In this document: in pieces, positions 43,379 through 56,691 of the stretch
Layout of the letters: every line of letters starts with the position of its first letter
How positions within the stretch are numbered: position 1 is the first letter of the stretch
Origin: CAXBBB01 sp963793245
Lineage (GTDB): Bacteria > Bacteroidota > Rhodothermia > Rhodothermales > BA12
Direction: 5' to 3'
Assembly (NCBI GenBank): GCA_963793245.1
Contig: CAWBZG010000005.1
Location: forward strand, 682,001-746,000
DNA: 64,000 nucleotides
Notes under the pieces: generated by a model
Database searches by the model: none
What the model was told of the DNA's origin: nothing
What the model saw: only the letters and a program-made list of their open reading frames with translations
Translations under genes and position numbers: made by a program

Positions 43379-46300
43379 TCAAAAGTCCGTACTCAGAGCG
43401 ACGTAGACCTGCGGCGGCCCGAACTCTGCTCCGTCGAACGGCCATGCCACCTCGACGCCCAGCGGCAACCCGAACACGAATCCGCGGATGCCGCCTCCCA
43501 TTCCAGCCAACACATCGTCCAGACGTCGACCTTCCGGTTCGTCCGAGAGCACGTTGAAGCGCCGGTTGTCCATCTCGCCCCATACGGCTCCTATATCGGT
43601 GAAGGCTACGGCGCGTAGGCCGTATAGGGTTGGTAGTGGACGCAACGAGAGTACGCGAGCGAGCGGAATACGCACTTCGGCGTTTACCAGGCCGAAGTAG
43701 GGTCCCTGGCGCGCATTGATGGCGTAGCCTCTCAGCGGCAAGATCGGCGTGGCGAAGGCGAATCCCGACAGCCCGGTCGTCGGAAGCGGACTGCGTGCGT
43801 CGACGCGCGGGTTGAGCCAGCCTTGCACGCCCGACGTGTAGAACGACTGCGGGTCTGTTCCTACGGACGCAGCGCCAGACGCGCGAACGGCAACCGTGTA
43901 GCGACTCCATGTCGCGTAGACTCTCGCGTCGGCCAGGACCGTCGCGAAACGGGCCGGTTCTCCGCTCACTGTGACAGGTACTCCGGCGAGGGATATCGCC
44001 CCGCGTCGGCCTGAGCGTACGCCCCACGCGCCGTACTCCGTCGCGTCGTACGTGGAAGTGAGCGAGGGATAGAGCAGCAGGCGGCTAACGGTCGGTTCGG
44101 ACGGGTCGAACAGATTGGCCTCACTCACGCCCAGCAGCGCTATCCGAGCGTCGACGCGGCGGAAGCGGTCGAGCGGGCGCATCACGCCGACACTTCCGCT
44201 GTAGAGTCGGTAGCGCGCCAGGCTGCGGCCCAGCGTGTCCGTTTCGAGCACGCGTGAGACGTGGGCGCCCTGCACATCCCAATCCATCCGCCTGCCGATC
44301 GACTCGAAGCCGACGACATAATCCGAGTTGCGCAGGTCAAGCAGCAGGTTGCTTCCACCATATAGCCGGTAGGCACCCGTCAGATCCGAGAACCGAACCT
44401 GCGCCGTTCCCTGCAATCCATACAGCGTGTTGACTTCGGACGACGCGTAGACGATGTCAGTGGAAAACGTCAGCCGATAGGGGTGTGGGATGGCCCTACC
44501 CAGCGAGTCCACCTCGGTATCGGAAGCGGCGGCCTCTGGGATCGTCTGCGCCTCCTCTGCCTCGTCCACCTCTGGATCGCCGAAGTCGATGCGGATTTGT
44601 CCCAGGTTGCCGTCGGCAGAGTCGGGCAGCGCAGGATTGAGCGGAGGGATCGGCTGTGGGGCGGCGACGGCGTCGCGCAGAAAGACGTTGTTCTGGCGGA
44701 TCGACGCGTCGGCGATGCGTAGGGCGGGCGCTTCGGCATCGGTGCGGCCTTGCAGACTGCGCATCGCCCAAACGGTCGGGGCAGCGGACGTGGAATCGGC
44801 AAGTACGTCGCGCAGCAGGAATAAGGATGGCGAACCGTTGTCCAGCGCCATCACAGCAGCATGCGATCCGCTGGGCGTCACGCTGACTTGCATCGCACCT
44901 TCGAGCAGGTTGGTCAGCAGCCGAACGCGCTGGGTCGCCAGGTCGAGCGCGTAGAGGTTGGCGATTCCAGACGCGTCCGACACGAATACGACAGCGCTGC
45001 TCCCATCCGCCGACCGTACGCCCTGCGCATGGGCAGCACCGCGCATCGGCTGATCGAGAAGCGCGCGTGCCGAACCGGAAGCCGGACCCGGCGCCTCTAC
45101 GTCGACCGGAAGGCGGTAGAGGCGCGTGCCCGTCGTATCGGAGAGCACTGAGCCGTGGTCGACGGAGTGGAACAACAGCGCGTCGCCGTCGGGCATCCAG
45201 GCCGGAGCATGTTCGGCGGACGCGTCGTCGGTCAGACGGACAAAGCGCTCAGAGGCACCGCCGCTCGGCAGGTAGAGCAGAAACAGATCGCTCTGCGACG
45301 CCCCCGATGCCTGAACCGCGAGCACATCGCGCGAGGGGTGCCACGCCAGCGCGATCACCTGCTCGACGTGAGGGAGCGGATGCAGCGTCGTTTCGCCTGT
45401 CGACACATCGACGATGGCAACGGCTTCGTCCGGTCCGCTCGTCACAGCAACGGCCAAGCGCGTTCCCTCGCCGTTCCACGAAAGTCCCGGCGAGAGGAGC
45501 CGCAGCGCCTCGAACTGCGCCGACGGCTGTCCTGCGAGAAGGCGCCGTGCTTTGGCTCCGCGCCGCGTCTCGACGACGTAGACGCCGAACGTCCCGCCGT
45601 CGCTGCTGACGTAAGCCAATCGGTCGCCCATCGGCGAGAGCGCGGGCGAACTGCTGAACACGCTCCCCGACTCGGGCGGCACGAGCGGTTGCGCCGTCTG
45701 CACCAGCGATACACGCGCGGCGGCTTCCGGGAAGTAGACGGCTCGCACCGATTGGTGCCATCGCTCCGACAATCCGGCTAAGTCCAGCCCGACGGCCCGG
45801 CGCAGCGCGGCGTCCAAATCGCGCGAGGTGCGCAGGTACCCCAGCACTTCGGCGATTTTATCCGCGCCATACTGCTCGGCGATGAAATCAAAGAACGCCT
45901 GCCCGCCCCAATACGCAGCGAATCCGTTCAGATCGGCGGCCTGAGGCAGCGTTCCAGCGAGAACGGCGTCGCGCAAATAGGCATCCGACTGCGTGCTCCA
46001 CGGTTGAGCGGCGTACTCGGCCAACCCCTCCCCTAGCCAGATCGGTAGACGCGCGCGCAGGTTGTTCTGCAAGATCGCCTGGACGGATCCGCCGTAAAAC
46101 TGATCGTTGAGGACGGCGTGCACGAGTTCGTGGTGCAGCACGTGCCGAAACTCGGCATAATCGCCCGTGAACGGTAGGACGACGCGGTTCTTGAACAACT
46201 CGGTGACGCCGCCGATGCCCTGCGCATCGTCCGGGAGATCGACCGCCGTCGTTGCGGCAAAGGCGCGATGACCGGCATAGAGCAGGATCGGCACGCGCCG

Positions 46301-46540
46301 CGAGAGGTCGTGGCCGAGCAGGTCCCGGATCTGTTCGTAGGCTTGCTCGGCTGCACCCGCAGCGAACGAAGCCAGCGGATAACCCTCTCCGTAGTAGTAC
46401 ACGTCGAAGTGATCCGTCCGCACGAACGCCCAGTCGTGCGACTCATACTGGATCTTGTTTTTGCCGAACGCGAAATACTGGGCGCGCGTGGGGGCGGCGG
46501 CCAGCAGCGTCAGGAGGAGCAGCGCGAGTGGTCGGGACAT
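43379..46540 (-). CDS. Peptidase MA - TolB propeller - surface-antigen barrel fusion protein
   Basis: A 1053-residue exported protein, starting MSRPLALLLLTLLAAAPTRA. Residues ~25-280 are a peptidase MA-like metalloprotease domain with HHELVH at 136-141 and a distal Glu in WLGEGLAEYAA. Residues ~300-620 are TolB-like propeller blades (SSSPALSPMGDRLAYVSSDG, AHAQGVRSADGSSAVVFVSD). The remaining ~400 residues form a 16-strand-type barrel ending with GGGIRGFVFGLPLGVEVAWP and VYVALSTDF, as in BamA/Omp85-type domains. It probably sits in the outer membrane; the substrate is unknown. The upstream Met at 46630 is not preferred. Confidence 0.85.
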   Translation of the reverse strand: MSRPLALLLLTLLAAAPTRAQYFAFGKNKIQYESHDWAFVRTDHFDVYYYGEGYPLASFAAGAAEQAYEQIRDLLGHDLSRRVPILLYAGHRAFAATTAVDLPDDAQGIGGVTELFKNRVVLPFTGDYAEFRHVLHHELVHAVLNDQFYGGSVQAILQNNLRARLPIWLGEGLAEYAAQPWSTQSDAYLRDAVLAGTLPQAADLNGFAAYWGGQAFFDFIAEQYGADKIAEVLGYLRTSRDLDAALRRAVGLDLAGLSERWHQSVRAVYFPEAAARVSLVQTAQPLVPPESGSVFSSSPALSPMGDRLAYVSSDGGTFGVYVVETRRGAKARRLLAGQPSAQFEALRLLSPGLSWNGEGTRLAVAVTSGPDEAVAIVDVSTGETTLHPLPHVEQVIALAWHPSRDVLAVQASGASQSDLFLLYLPSGGASERFVRLTDDASAEHAPAWMPDGDALLFHSVDHGSVLSDTTGTRLYRLPVDVEAPGPASGSARALLDQPMRGAAHAQGVRSADGSSAVVFVSDASGIANLYALDLATQRVRLLTNLLEGAMQVSVTPSGSHAAVMALDNGSPSLFLLRDVLADSTSAAPTVWAMRSLQGRTDAEAPALRIADASIRQNNVFLRDAVAAPQPIPPLNPALPDSADGNLGQIRIDFGDPEVDEAEEAQTIPEAAASDTEVDSLGRAIPHPYRLTFSTDIVYASSEVNTLYGLQGTAQVRFSDLTGAYRLYGGSNLLLDLRNSDYVVGFESIGRRMDWDVQGAHVSRVLETDTLGRSLARYRLYSGSVGVMRPLDRFRRVDARIALLGVSEANLFDPSEPTVSRLLLYPSLTSTYDATEYGAWGVRSGRRGAISLAGVPVTVSGEPARFATVLADARVYATWSRYTVAVRASGAASVGTDPQSFYTSGVQGWLNPRVDARSPLPTTGLSGFAFATPILPLRGYAINARQGPYFGLVNAEVRIPLARVLSLRPLPTLYGLRAVAFTDIGAVWGEMDNRRFNVLSDEPEGRRLDDVLAGMGGGIRGFVFGLPLGVEVAWPFDGAEFGPPQVYVALSTDF

Positions 46541-46592
46541 CGTCAGAGAATAACGCCGCTCTGCCTGATTTGCGGATGCACTGCCGCCCCTT

Positions 46593-47879
46593 TCACACTT
46601 CGCCGCGCGCGACCCGCTCGAGAATGGCAACCGCGCTGTCGACTCCGTCTTCGCTCCGTATCGCGCGTCCCAATTGCTCCGCTCGCTGCCGCATTCCAGC
46701 GTCCGTCGTCGCTTGCACGAGCGCGGCGGCTAACTTCTCGGGCGTCAGATCTTTCTGCGGGATGGGCGATGGACCAACGCCGAGCGCGTGGACGCGACCT
46801 CCCCAGAACGGCTGATCGCCGAAGAACGGGCAGATGACGGTGGGTCGTCCGGCGCGGAGTCCGGCGGCTGTCGTTCCGGCGCCTCCGTGGTGGACGACTG
46901 CCGACACGCGCTCGAACAGCCAGTCGTGTGGCGCCGATTCGAGCAAGTAGACCGAGTCGGGCAGATCAAACGCCGTCAGTCCGCCCCAACCCGTCGCAAG
47001 GACTGCGCGAACGCCTGCGCGCTCGACAGCTTCGAGGACGATGCGCGTCGTCCGCTCGGGATCGCGCGCTGCCATGCTGCCGAAGCCGATGTAGACCGGC
47101 GGATCGCCCGCGTCGAGGAAGGCTTGCAGGTCGTCGGGCGGCGTCCAGTCGTCGGAGCGGTCGAGGAACCAGGATCCGGTCGTTGTGGCCGAGTCGGGCC
47201 AGTCGGATGGCGTGGGGACGACGTTTGGGCTGAACCCGTGGAGAACAGGAATCGGCGAACCGTCGACGTGGTGGAGGAAGTCGACGTTGCGCGGGAGCGG
47301 AGGCAAGTCGTGCGTCATGCGCCAGGATCGGGCGAAGTAGCGTGCGAATCGGCCCGAAATGCCGAGCACGATGCGATACGTCAGCCGGTTGTACCACGCG
47401 CCCCACCCGCGTTCGGGGAAGCCGACAGCGGGAAAGGCGTCGGTCGGCACGAGTTGCGGAAACAGCAGGCCGAGGACGGCGGGGACGCCCAGCTTTTCGG
47501 CGTAGTGCGGTGCTCCAAACATCTTGGGATGGTAGACGATCACGTCCGGCTGCGAGGTCTCGGCTGCTGCCCATCCGTCGGCGACTAAGTCGCGCTGCAT
47601 CGGCCCGATGCGACGCACGATGCGCAGCATGTTCGCAAGCGTCTTCGCGTAGCTGCTGCCCATCGACTCAAACATGGCTCGTCCCATCGGCGAATCGGCG
47701 AGCGCCACCAGTTCGTCGCTGACCGGCGCAAACGTCAGGTCCGCCTCTTCGACGACAGCCCGAAAGCGCGGACTCGTCGCCAGCGTGACGTGGTGTCCAG
47801 CCTCAATCAGCCCGGCACCCAGAGCGACGAACGGTTGCACGTCGCCACGCGAGCCGATGGTGAGCAGGAGGACGCGCAT
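46593..47879 (-). CDS. GT1-family glycosyltransferase (UDP-glycosyltransferase-like)
   Basis: A 428-residue GT-B enzyme. MRVLLLTIGSRGDVQPFVAL is the N-terminal Rossmann signature of the sterol/flavonoid/antibiotic glycosyltransferase group. The C-terminal nucleotide-binding signature is complete: APHDWLFERVSAVVHHGGAG then GTTAAGLRAGRPTVICPFFG and GDQPFWGGRV. ATG at 47879 matches the family start; 47921 would add a non-conserved tail. The acceptor is unknown, but carotenoid or sterol-like acceptors are common in related bacteria. 52 bases separate it from the peptidase-MA gene downstream. Confidence 0.9.
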   Translation of the reverse strand: MRVLLLTIGSRGDVQPFVALGAGLIEAGHHVTLATSPRFRAVVEEADLTFAPVSDELVALADSPMGRAMFESMGSSYAKTLANMLRIVRRIGPMQRDLVADGWAAAETSQPDVIVYHPKMFGAPHYAEKLGVPAVLGLLFPQLVPTDAFPAVGFPERGWGAWYNRLTYRIVLGISGRFARYFARSWRMTHDLPPLPRNVDFLHHVDGSPIPVLHGFSPNVVPTPSDWPDSATTTGSWFLDRSDDWTPPDDLQAFLDAGDPPVYIGFGSMAARDPERTTRIVLEAVERAGVRAVLATGWGGLTAFDLPDSVYLLESAPHDWLFERVSAVVHHGGAGTTAAGLRAGRPTVICPFFGDQPFWGGRVHALGVGPSPIPQKDLTPEKLAAALVQATTDAGMRQRAEQLGRAIRSEDGVDSAVAILERVARGEV

Positions 47880-47931
47880 GGCTTGGAGAGTAAACGATGT
47901 ACGATGCGAGACGCCACTCAAGCCAGAGTCG

Positions 47932-49257
47932 TCAGCTCGCCCGAATCCACTTGATCAGATCGCCGTAGCTGGGCTTTTTGCCATACGACAGGATGCCGAT
48001 GCGGTAGATGCGCGCCGACAGCCACATCGTCGCGAGGAAGCCGCCGAAGAGCAGAATGAGCGAGGCCAACACCTGCCACAGCGGGACGTCGGTGATCGCC
48101 ATTCGCGCCAGCATCAGCATCGGCGAAAAGAACGGGATGAGCGACATCACGACGGCGAACGTGCTGTCGGGCGCTTCGAGAATCGGCGTCATCGATACGA
48201 AGCCGAGGATGACGGGAATCATGATCGGGACTGTGAACGACTGAGCGTCCTGCACCTCTTCGACGGCGGATCCAGCGGCGGCGAACAGGCTCGAATAGAT
48301 CAGGTAGCCGCCGATAAAGAACAGCACGAACGCGACGATCAGGCCGAATCCGATGTCGGGCATCAGGTCGGGCACGTTAGGCGCGACGGCTTCAGCGGGC
48401 GCCCCGGCTTGCTCGGCCATCGCCTGCCCCTGAGCGGCGATGGCGTCGACGTTGGACGTTTCGGCGAACATGCCGATGATCGGTCCCAGCGCGGCGGCGC
48501 CTCCTAGGATAATCGCCAGCCACGTGACCTGCTGCACGACGCCCAGCAAGCCGACGCCCAGCACTTTGCCCAGCAGCAGATCAAACGGTTTTACAGCCGA
48601 TACCATGACCTCGACGACCCGGCTCGTCTTCTCTTCGATCACGCTCTGCATCACCATCGAGCCGTAGATGAAAACGGATAGGTAGATCAGAAAGCCCATC
48701 ACGCCGCCCAACGCCGCGCCACCGAAGGCGTTTTCCTCCTCTTCTGTACCGTCCTCATCCACGCGAACGGTTCTGCTCTGCGGCCTCGAACCGATGATCG
48801 CACGCACCTCGTCGGACACCCCGGCGCGGTCGAGCCGGATGTCCTCGACGGCTCTGCGAACCTCGCTTTCTATACGGCCACGCACCATGCTACCGCCGCC
48901 GGACGACCCGTAGAATGATATTTCGCCCTCGCCGTCGAGCAGACTCTCAGGCAGCAGAACGGCTATGTCGTAGCGCTCGGACAGCACAATGGCCGACAGG
49001 CTGTCGGCGGGCAGATCGACTCGTTCGGCTGTGCTTCCATCGGGCAGCGCGTCTTCGATGCGCTCGTAGAGCACGCCCGTCTCGTCCGCGACGGCGACGG
49101 TTGAACTGTCCGTGCTCGCCATCAGATAGCTGACGCCGACTCCGGCGGCGATCAAGGCGAGGAAGCCGAACGGCGTCAGCAGTGTGGCGAGGATGAAACC
49201 TTTGGAGCGTGCCCGGCGCCAGAACTCGCTGCTGAGGACGGTAAGTACGTTGCGCAT
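47932..49257 (-). CDS. ABC-2 type permease (NatB-like)
   Basis: A 441-residue membrane protein that starts MRNVLTVLSSEFWRRARSKG, the typical cytoplasmic head of NatB-like permeases, followed by one helix (FILATLLTPFGFLALIAAGV), a large extracytoplasmic loop (~45-220) and five to six further helices ending near the C-terminus. FIYGSMVMQSVIEEKTSRVV and VEVMVSAVKPFDLLLGKVLG are highly conserved in this group. It forms an exporter with the ATPase gene that ends 4 bases upstream (49262). In Bacillus the related NatAB exports Na+; here the substrate is unknown. Confidence 0.92.
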   Translation of the reverse strand: MRNVLTVLSSEFWRRARSKGFILATLLTPFGFLALIAAGVGVSYLMASTDSSTVAVADETGVLYERIEDALPDGSTAERVDLPADSLSAIVLSERYDIAVLLPESLLDGEGEISFYGSSGGGSMVRGRIESEVRRAVEDIRLDRAGVSDEVRAIIGSRPQSRTVRVDEDGTEEEENAFGGAALGGVMGFLIYLSVFIYGSMVMQSVIEEKTSRVVEVMVSAVKPFDLLLGKVLGVGLLGVVQQVTWLAIILGGAAALGPIIGMFAETSNVDAIAAQGQAMAEQAGAPAEAVAPNVPDLMPDIGFGLIVAFVLFFIGGYLIYSSLFAAAGSAVEEVQDAQSFTVPIMIPVILGFVSMTPILEAPDSTFAVVMSLIPFFSPMLMLARMAITDVPLWQVLASLILLFGGFLATMWLSARIYRIGILSYGKKPSYGDLIKWIRAS

Positions 49258-49261
49258 CGGA

Positions 49262-50203
49262 TCAGGCGGAGGTAGAGAGGGAGGCAGGCGCGAGATCGGC
49301 CTCGCCGACGGTGCGGACAAAGATCTCCCGCATCGACGGCTCGGCCATGTGGAAGCGGTAGAGCGTGTCGACAGACGCCATTGCTGCGTCGAGTACGCGG
49401 CGCCCCGGCGTGCCGTTGAGCAGTTGAACCGTCGCGCGGTGCTCGGTCCTATCGCTGATGCTGACCAAACGCTGGGCGACCAATTCGTCGAGGAAAGCGG
49501 CAGATCCGTCGTATTCGAGCAGGACCGTCCCGCGTCCAAAACTGCGCTTGACTTCGCGCACGCCACCCGAGAGCACGACTTTGCCCTTGTTGATCAGGCA
49601 GATGTCGTCGCACAACTCTTCGACTTGCTCCATCCGGTGCGACGCGAACAACACCGTTCGTCCCTCTTGTCGCAGTTCGTAGACCACGTCTTTGAGCAGG
49701 TCGGCGTTGATCGGGTCGAGTCCGCTGAACGGCTCGTCGAGGATGACGAGTTCGGGTTCGTGGACCAGCGTCGCGATGAACTGCACCTTTTGCTGCATGC
49801 CCTTGCTCAACTCCTCGACCTTCTTACCCGCCCAATCGCTCGCGCCGAGCCGCTTGAGCCACGCGTGCATCCGCTTGATCGCCGTCGGCTTGTCGAGTCC
49901 GCGCAGCATGGCGAAGTAGACGATCTGCTCGCCGACCTTGAGCTTTTTGTACAGTCCGCGCTCCTCGGGCAGGTAACCCATCACCTCTTGCGACCACGGC
50001 CCAACCTCTTTGGCGCCGAACGTGATTCGTCCTTCGTCGGGCATCGTGATGTGTGTCACCATCCGAATCGTCGACGACTTGCCTGCGCCGTTGGGACCTA
50101 ATACGCCCAAGATGCGCCCCGGCTCGGCGGTGAAGCTGACGTGATCGACGGCCGTGAAGTCGCCGTAGCGCTTGACGACGGTATCGACGTGAAGAGTCCG
50201 CAT
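49262..50203 (-). CDS. ABC transporter ATP-binding protein (NatA-like)
   Basis: A 313-residue ABC ATPase. Walker A is GPNGAGKSS near residue 37, the signature motif is ELSKGMQQKVQFI, and Walker B with catalytic Glu is LVILDEPFSGLDP, followed by the switch His in LFASHRMEQ. The C-terminal extension (LLEYDGSAAFLDELVAQRLV) is the DUF4162-type domain found in this subfamily. It is translationally close to the permease at 47932 (4-base gap), so the two form one transporter. Confidence 0.95.
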   Translation of the reverse strand: MRTLHVDTVVKRYGDFTAVDHVSFTAEPGRILGVLGPNGAGKSSTIRMVTHITMPDEGRITFGAKEVGPWSQEVMGYLPEERGLYKKLKVGEQIVYFAMLRGLDKPTAIKRMHAWLKRLGASDWAGKKVEELSKGMQQKVQFIATLVHEPELVILDEPFSGLDPINADLLKDVVYELRQEGRTVLFASHRMEQVEELCDDICLINKGKVVLSGGVREVKRSFGRGTVLLEYDGSAAFLDELVAQRLVSISDRTEHRATVQLLNGTPGRRVLDAAMASVDTLYRFHMAEPSMREIFVRTVGEADLAPASLSTSA

Positions 50204-50289
50204 GAGTCGTGGGGAAGGTGAGCCGCAAGCTACGGAGCCGAGGGGAGCGAGTTACGCTTACAGCGACGCTCTGCTTCTACTGCCCAACT

Positions 50290-50332
50290 ACAACAGCGCC
50301 GCGCTCGGATCGTCCGGGCGCGGCGCTGTTGT
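50290..50332. terminator. Strong 15-bp perfect stem-loop downstream of the stress protein gene
   Basis: Arms ACAACAGCGCCGCGC and GCGCGGCGCTGTTGT pair perfectly around a 13-base loop. It lies 19 bases past the universal stress protein stop (minus strand) and 87 bases upstream of the ABC ATPase start. No T run follows, so it may be a transcript stabiliser or a rho-assisted terminator. Confidence 0.6.
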
Positions 50333-50350
50333 ACTGGAGTTCGTGTCGCC

Positions 50351-51241
50351 TTACTCGTCGGCTTCTGAGTTTCCGTCCACTCGCACCGCCAGCACGCTGC
50401 ACGACGCTCCCCGCAAGACGGCAGCCGTGACGCTTCCCAGCAGGGCGCGCCCCAATCCGCGACGCCCATGCGTGCCCATGACGATGCATCCCGCTTTGCG
50501 ATCGCGCGCGACGCGGTCGATCAACTCGGGGGCTTCTGCCCGTCGCACGATGAGGTCGGCGCCCGTCACCCCGACTGCGTCCATTTGCTCTTGCACCGCT
50601 TCCCTGGTACCAAGTGGGATGTCCGTTTCGGATTCCGCCAGGTCCCAAGGCGCGAACAGTCCGATGTTTTGCGGCATCGGGGCGACGCTGTGCACGACGA
50701 CGACCTGCGCGCCGTAGCGCTCGGCGTGGGCTGCACCTGCTCGGAGCGCGGCGGCTCCATATTCGGACAGATCGGTCGCCACCACGATCGGGTGGTCAGG
50801 TCCCGGCAACCAGTGATCGGCCTGCATCGGAACGGCCAGTGTAGGCCAGCGCGCATCTCGGATCACGTTCTCGGCGACGCTTCCGTATACGAAGCGCTGA
50901 TAGCCGCGTCGCCCATGCGTGCCCAGCACGATGACCTGCGGGTTTAATTCCCGAGCCAAATCGAGCGTCGCCGTGGCCGGGTGCGCGGCGTGAGCCACGT
51001 GAATCGTTGGCGACAGAGCCGCGCACGACCCCGGACCGAGCGTACGGTCGACGACCACCTCGACCTGAGCGCGGTATCCTGCGTCGGGATCGCTCGGAGG
51101 CAGATAGGTGGGCGGCGTCGGGCGCGCGTTGAGCAGATGGAGCGAAGCACCGGAGCGTTCGGCAAGATCGGCGGCGACGCTGAGCGCTGGATCGAGGTCT
51201 CCGTTGAGGTCGAGAGGCGCGAGGACGGAGGCAGTAGGCAT
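50351..51241 (-). CDS. Tandem-domain universal stress protein
   Basis: A 296-residue protein with two UspA domains. The first (~1-140) ends with VIVLGTHGRRGYQRFVYGSV AE-type ATP-binding loop (GTHGRRGYQRFVYGSVAE). The second (~150-280) has CIVMGTHGRRGLGRALLGSV followed by TAAVLRGASCSVLAV. Both G-2x-G-9x-G-S/T loops are intact, so ATP binding is likely in both. The start at 51241 (MPTASVLAPLDLNGD) matches the first beta strand; 51343 does not. Single-gene unit with a strong hairpin after it. Confidence 0.93.
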   Translation of the reverse strand: MPTASVLAPLDLNGDLDPALSVAADLAERSGASLHLLNARPTPPTYLPPSDPDAGYRAQVEVVVDRTLGPGSCAALSPTIHVAHAAHPATATLDLARELNPQVIVLGTHGRRGYQRFVYGSVAENVIRDARWPTLAVPMQADHWLPGPDHPIVVATDLSEYGAAALRAGAAHAERYGAQVVVVHSVAPMPQNIGLFAPWDLAESETDIPLGTREAVQEQMDAVGVTGADLIVRRAEAPELIDRVARDRKAGCIVMGTHGRRGLGRALLGSVTAAVLRGASCSVLAVRVDGNSEADE

Positions 51242-51454
51242 GGGAGGCGAGATAGGATGAGCGTACCTCCAAACTGCCTCGCTCTCTCTGCACCGCCTGA
51301 CAGGAGAGACCAGTGCGGAGCGGCCTCTACTGCCCGTCCTCACGTGCGGAGCGCTCCCCTACATCTCGGATTGCAGCCGCGCCCATACTTCGACTGGATC
51401 CAGCCTGCTCCGCTTGCATCTGCCACTCGACGACGCTACGGTAGAAGTAACAGA

Positions 51455-52786
51455 TCACGCCCCAATAGCCTTTAGCAGATCGGGCAAATCCGGCGCAGCG
51501 CTGAACAGGAAGGCACGTCCTTTCTTTCGTTTGTGGAGCAGGCCACGCGCCTCCAAATCTATCAGGTCGGCGCGGGCTGTAGCGTACACTATGGCGTGAC
51601 TGTTTTTGTGCGACGCGATTGTATACGAGCGTCCGGGCTTACGCAGAGCGTGACCCAGAAGGGCGAGTTGCCGAGGGTTCAAGTCAGCGCCGGGGCGGAG
51701 TAGTCGATGCGCCTCTTGGAGCTGACGCGACTTGCGCTTGAGAAAAGCGTGGAGCGCGTCGACGGCCTGCTCGACGGCACGGAGTTGGGCCAGTACGAAA
51801 TAGGTCAAGTCATTGTCGTCGGTCTCCGTATAGAGAAACGATTTGCCGTAGCGCGCCGGAGCCTTTTTCAAGATCGAAGAGATCGAGACGAACTCCATCA
51901 GCCAGTAGCCTTCGCGGAGAGCGTACCAGTAGAACAGCGCGCGTGCCGTACGCCCATTACCATCGACGAACGGGTGATCGTAGGCGAGCCAGAAGTGAAG
52001 CAGAATGGCTTTCACGAACGGATGCAGAAATCCCTCCGCGGGCGCGCCGTTGGCAAACGAACAGAGCGCTTCGATACGCTCCTCGATTTGACCTGCTGGA
52101 GGTGGTCGGTGCAGCAGTTCGTCGGTATCGCTGTACACGCCGATACCGTCACCTGGTGAGCGGAAGACGGCATCCGAAGCCAGCGTGTCGCGCGTGATGA
52201 TGCGATGGAGTTCGAGCAGGAGCGAACGCGACATCGGTTGGTCGCGCACTTCCTGGATGCGCCTCATCGCCTGGTAGTTGTTCAGAATCATCTGCTCGTC
52301 CTTGGTCCGCGGCGCCCGGTTGGTGCGCAGCATCTCCTTGGCGACGGCCCGCGTCGTAGCAGCGCCCTCCAACTGACTCGACGTGATGGCTTCTTCGGCT
52401 AGCGAACTGACGATGTATCGATCTCGCGTTTCGGGATTCGTGACGGCTTCGGGCAGCGATAGCGTACCACGCGCTCCACTGTCGAGCCGGTGTAACCGCT
52501 CCAAAAGCGGATCGGGCAGTGTGTATCCAAACGCGTGCCCCTGCGCGTCGACGAGAGGCACGGAGCGGCGTGTCTGGTTGCGGGCCAGTTTCAACGCCGC
52601 CCACATCTCGTGGAGCGTCCACCCTTCGGGTGGCGTGATGAATCGCAGCGTCTCCCAATGCCGATAGCGCCCTTCCGGTGCCGAACCGAATGGCGACGTC
52701 ACGAGGCGACTTATTTCGTCCGGCGAGCGCGATTGCACCTCCCGAAGAATGTCAAACCAACGAGGCGGAGTCTGAGGAATGCGCAT
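51455..52786 (-). CDS. Fic/DOC family AMP-transferase with C-terminal winged helix
   Basis: A 443-residue protein. The Fic active-site loop is intact: HPFVDGNGRTAR, with His at about residue 271. An inhibitory helix motif lies before it (SSQLEGAATT, S-x-x-x-E-G type, about residue 136), so this is a class II Fic that can self-inhibit. The N-terminal ~90 residues are a DUF4172-like domain and the last ~80 (LNPRQLALLGHALRKPGRSY to DLEARGLLHKRKKGRAF) read like a winged helix, so it may bind its own promoter. The upstream region has three iterons and a palindrome (52791-52827). I prefer ATG at 52786. Confidence 0.9.
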   Translation of the reverse strand: MRIPQTPPRWFDILREVQSRSPDEISRLVTSPFGSAPEGRYRHWETLRFITPPEGWTLHEMWAALKLARNQTRRSVPLVDAQGHAFGYTLPDPLLERLHRLDSGARGTLSLPEAVTNPETRDRYIVSSLAEEAITSSQLEGAATTRAVAKEMLRTNRAPRTKDEQMILNNYQAMRRIQEVRDQPMSRSLLLELHRIITRDTLASDAVFRSPGDGIGVYSDTDELLHRPPPAGQIEERIEALCSFANGAPAEGFLHPFVKAILLHFWLAYDHPFVDGNGRTARALFYWYALREGYWLMEFVSISSILKKAPARYGKSFLYTETDDNDLTYFVLAQLRAVEQAVDALHAFLKRKSRQLQEAHRLLRPGADLNPRQLALLGHALRKPGRSYTIASHKNSHAIVYATARADLIDLEARGLLHKRKKGRAFLFSAAPDLPDLLKAIGA

Positions 52787-52790
52787 CGAA

Positions 52791-52827
52791 CTATCAATCA
52801 ACTATCAGTAGCTATCAATATTGATAG
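52791..52827. promoter_or_regulatory. Operator-like iterons upstream of the Fic gene
   Basis: CTATCAAT occurs at 52791-52798 and 52812-52819, and CTATCAGT at 52802-52809. The third is joined to its exact reverse complement, giving a perfect 16-bp palindrome CTATCAATATTGATAG at 52812-52827. The repeats lie between the Fic start and the metH stop and are AT-rich in a GC-rich setting, as expected of a binding site for the Fic winged-helix domain. Confidence 0.7.
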
Positions 52828-52844
52828 TTGACAGCACAGTTCCA

Positions 52845-56543
<3,699 letters not shown>

Positions 56544-56691
56544 CGGAAGTACATCGAATGGCCCCCGAGTACGCGGGCGATTGGGAGCGGTGCCGACCGT
56601 TGAACCGCTCTCCGCACTCTTCGGCGAGTCAGCACCTTCCGCATGGATCCCTGGTCCCCCCCACGCGTCGACACGTGCTACCCCGCCTGCT

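Noticed and set aside
51242..51454. Small gene in the gap between the stress protein and Fic
   Set aside because: No frame with coding character or ribosome-binding site; nothing supportable in these 213 bases.
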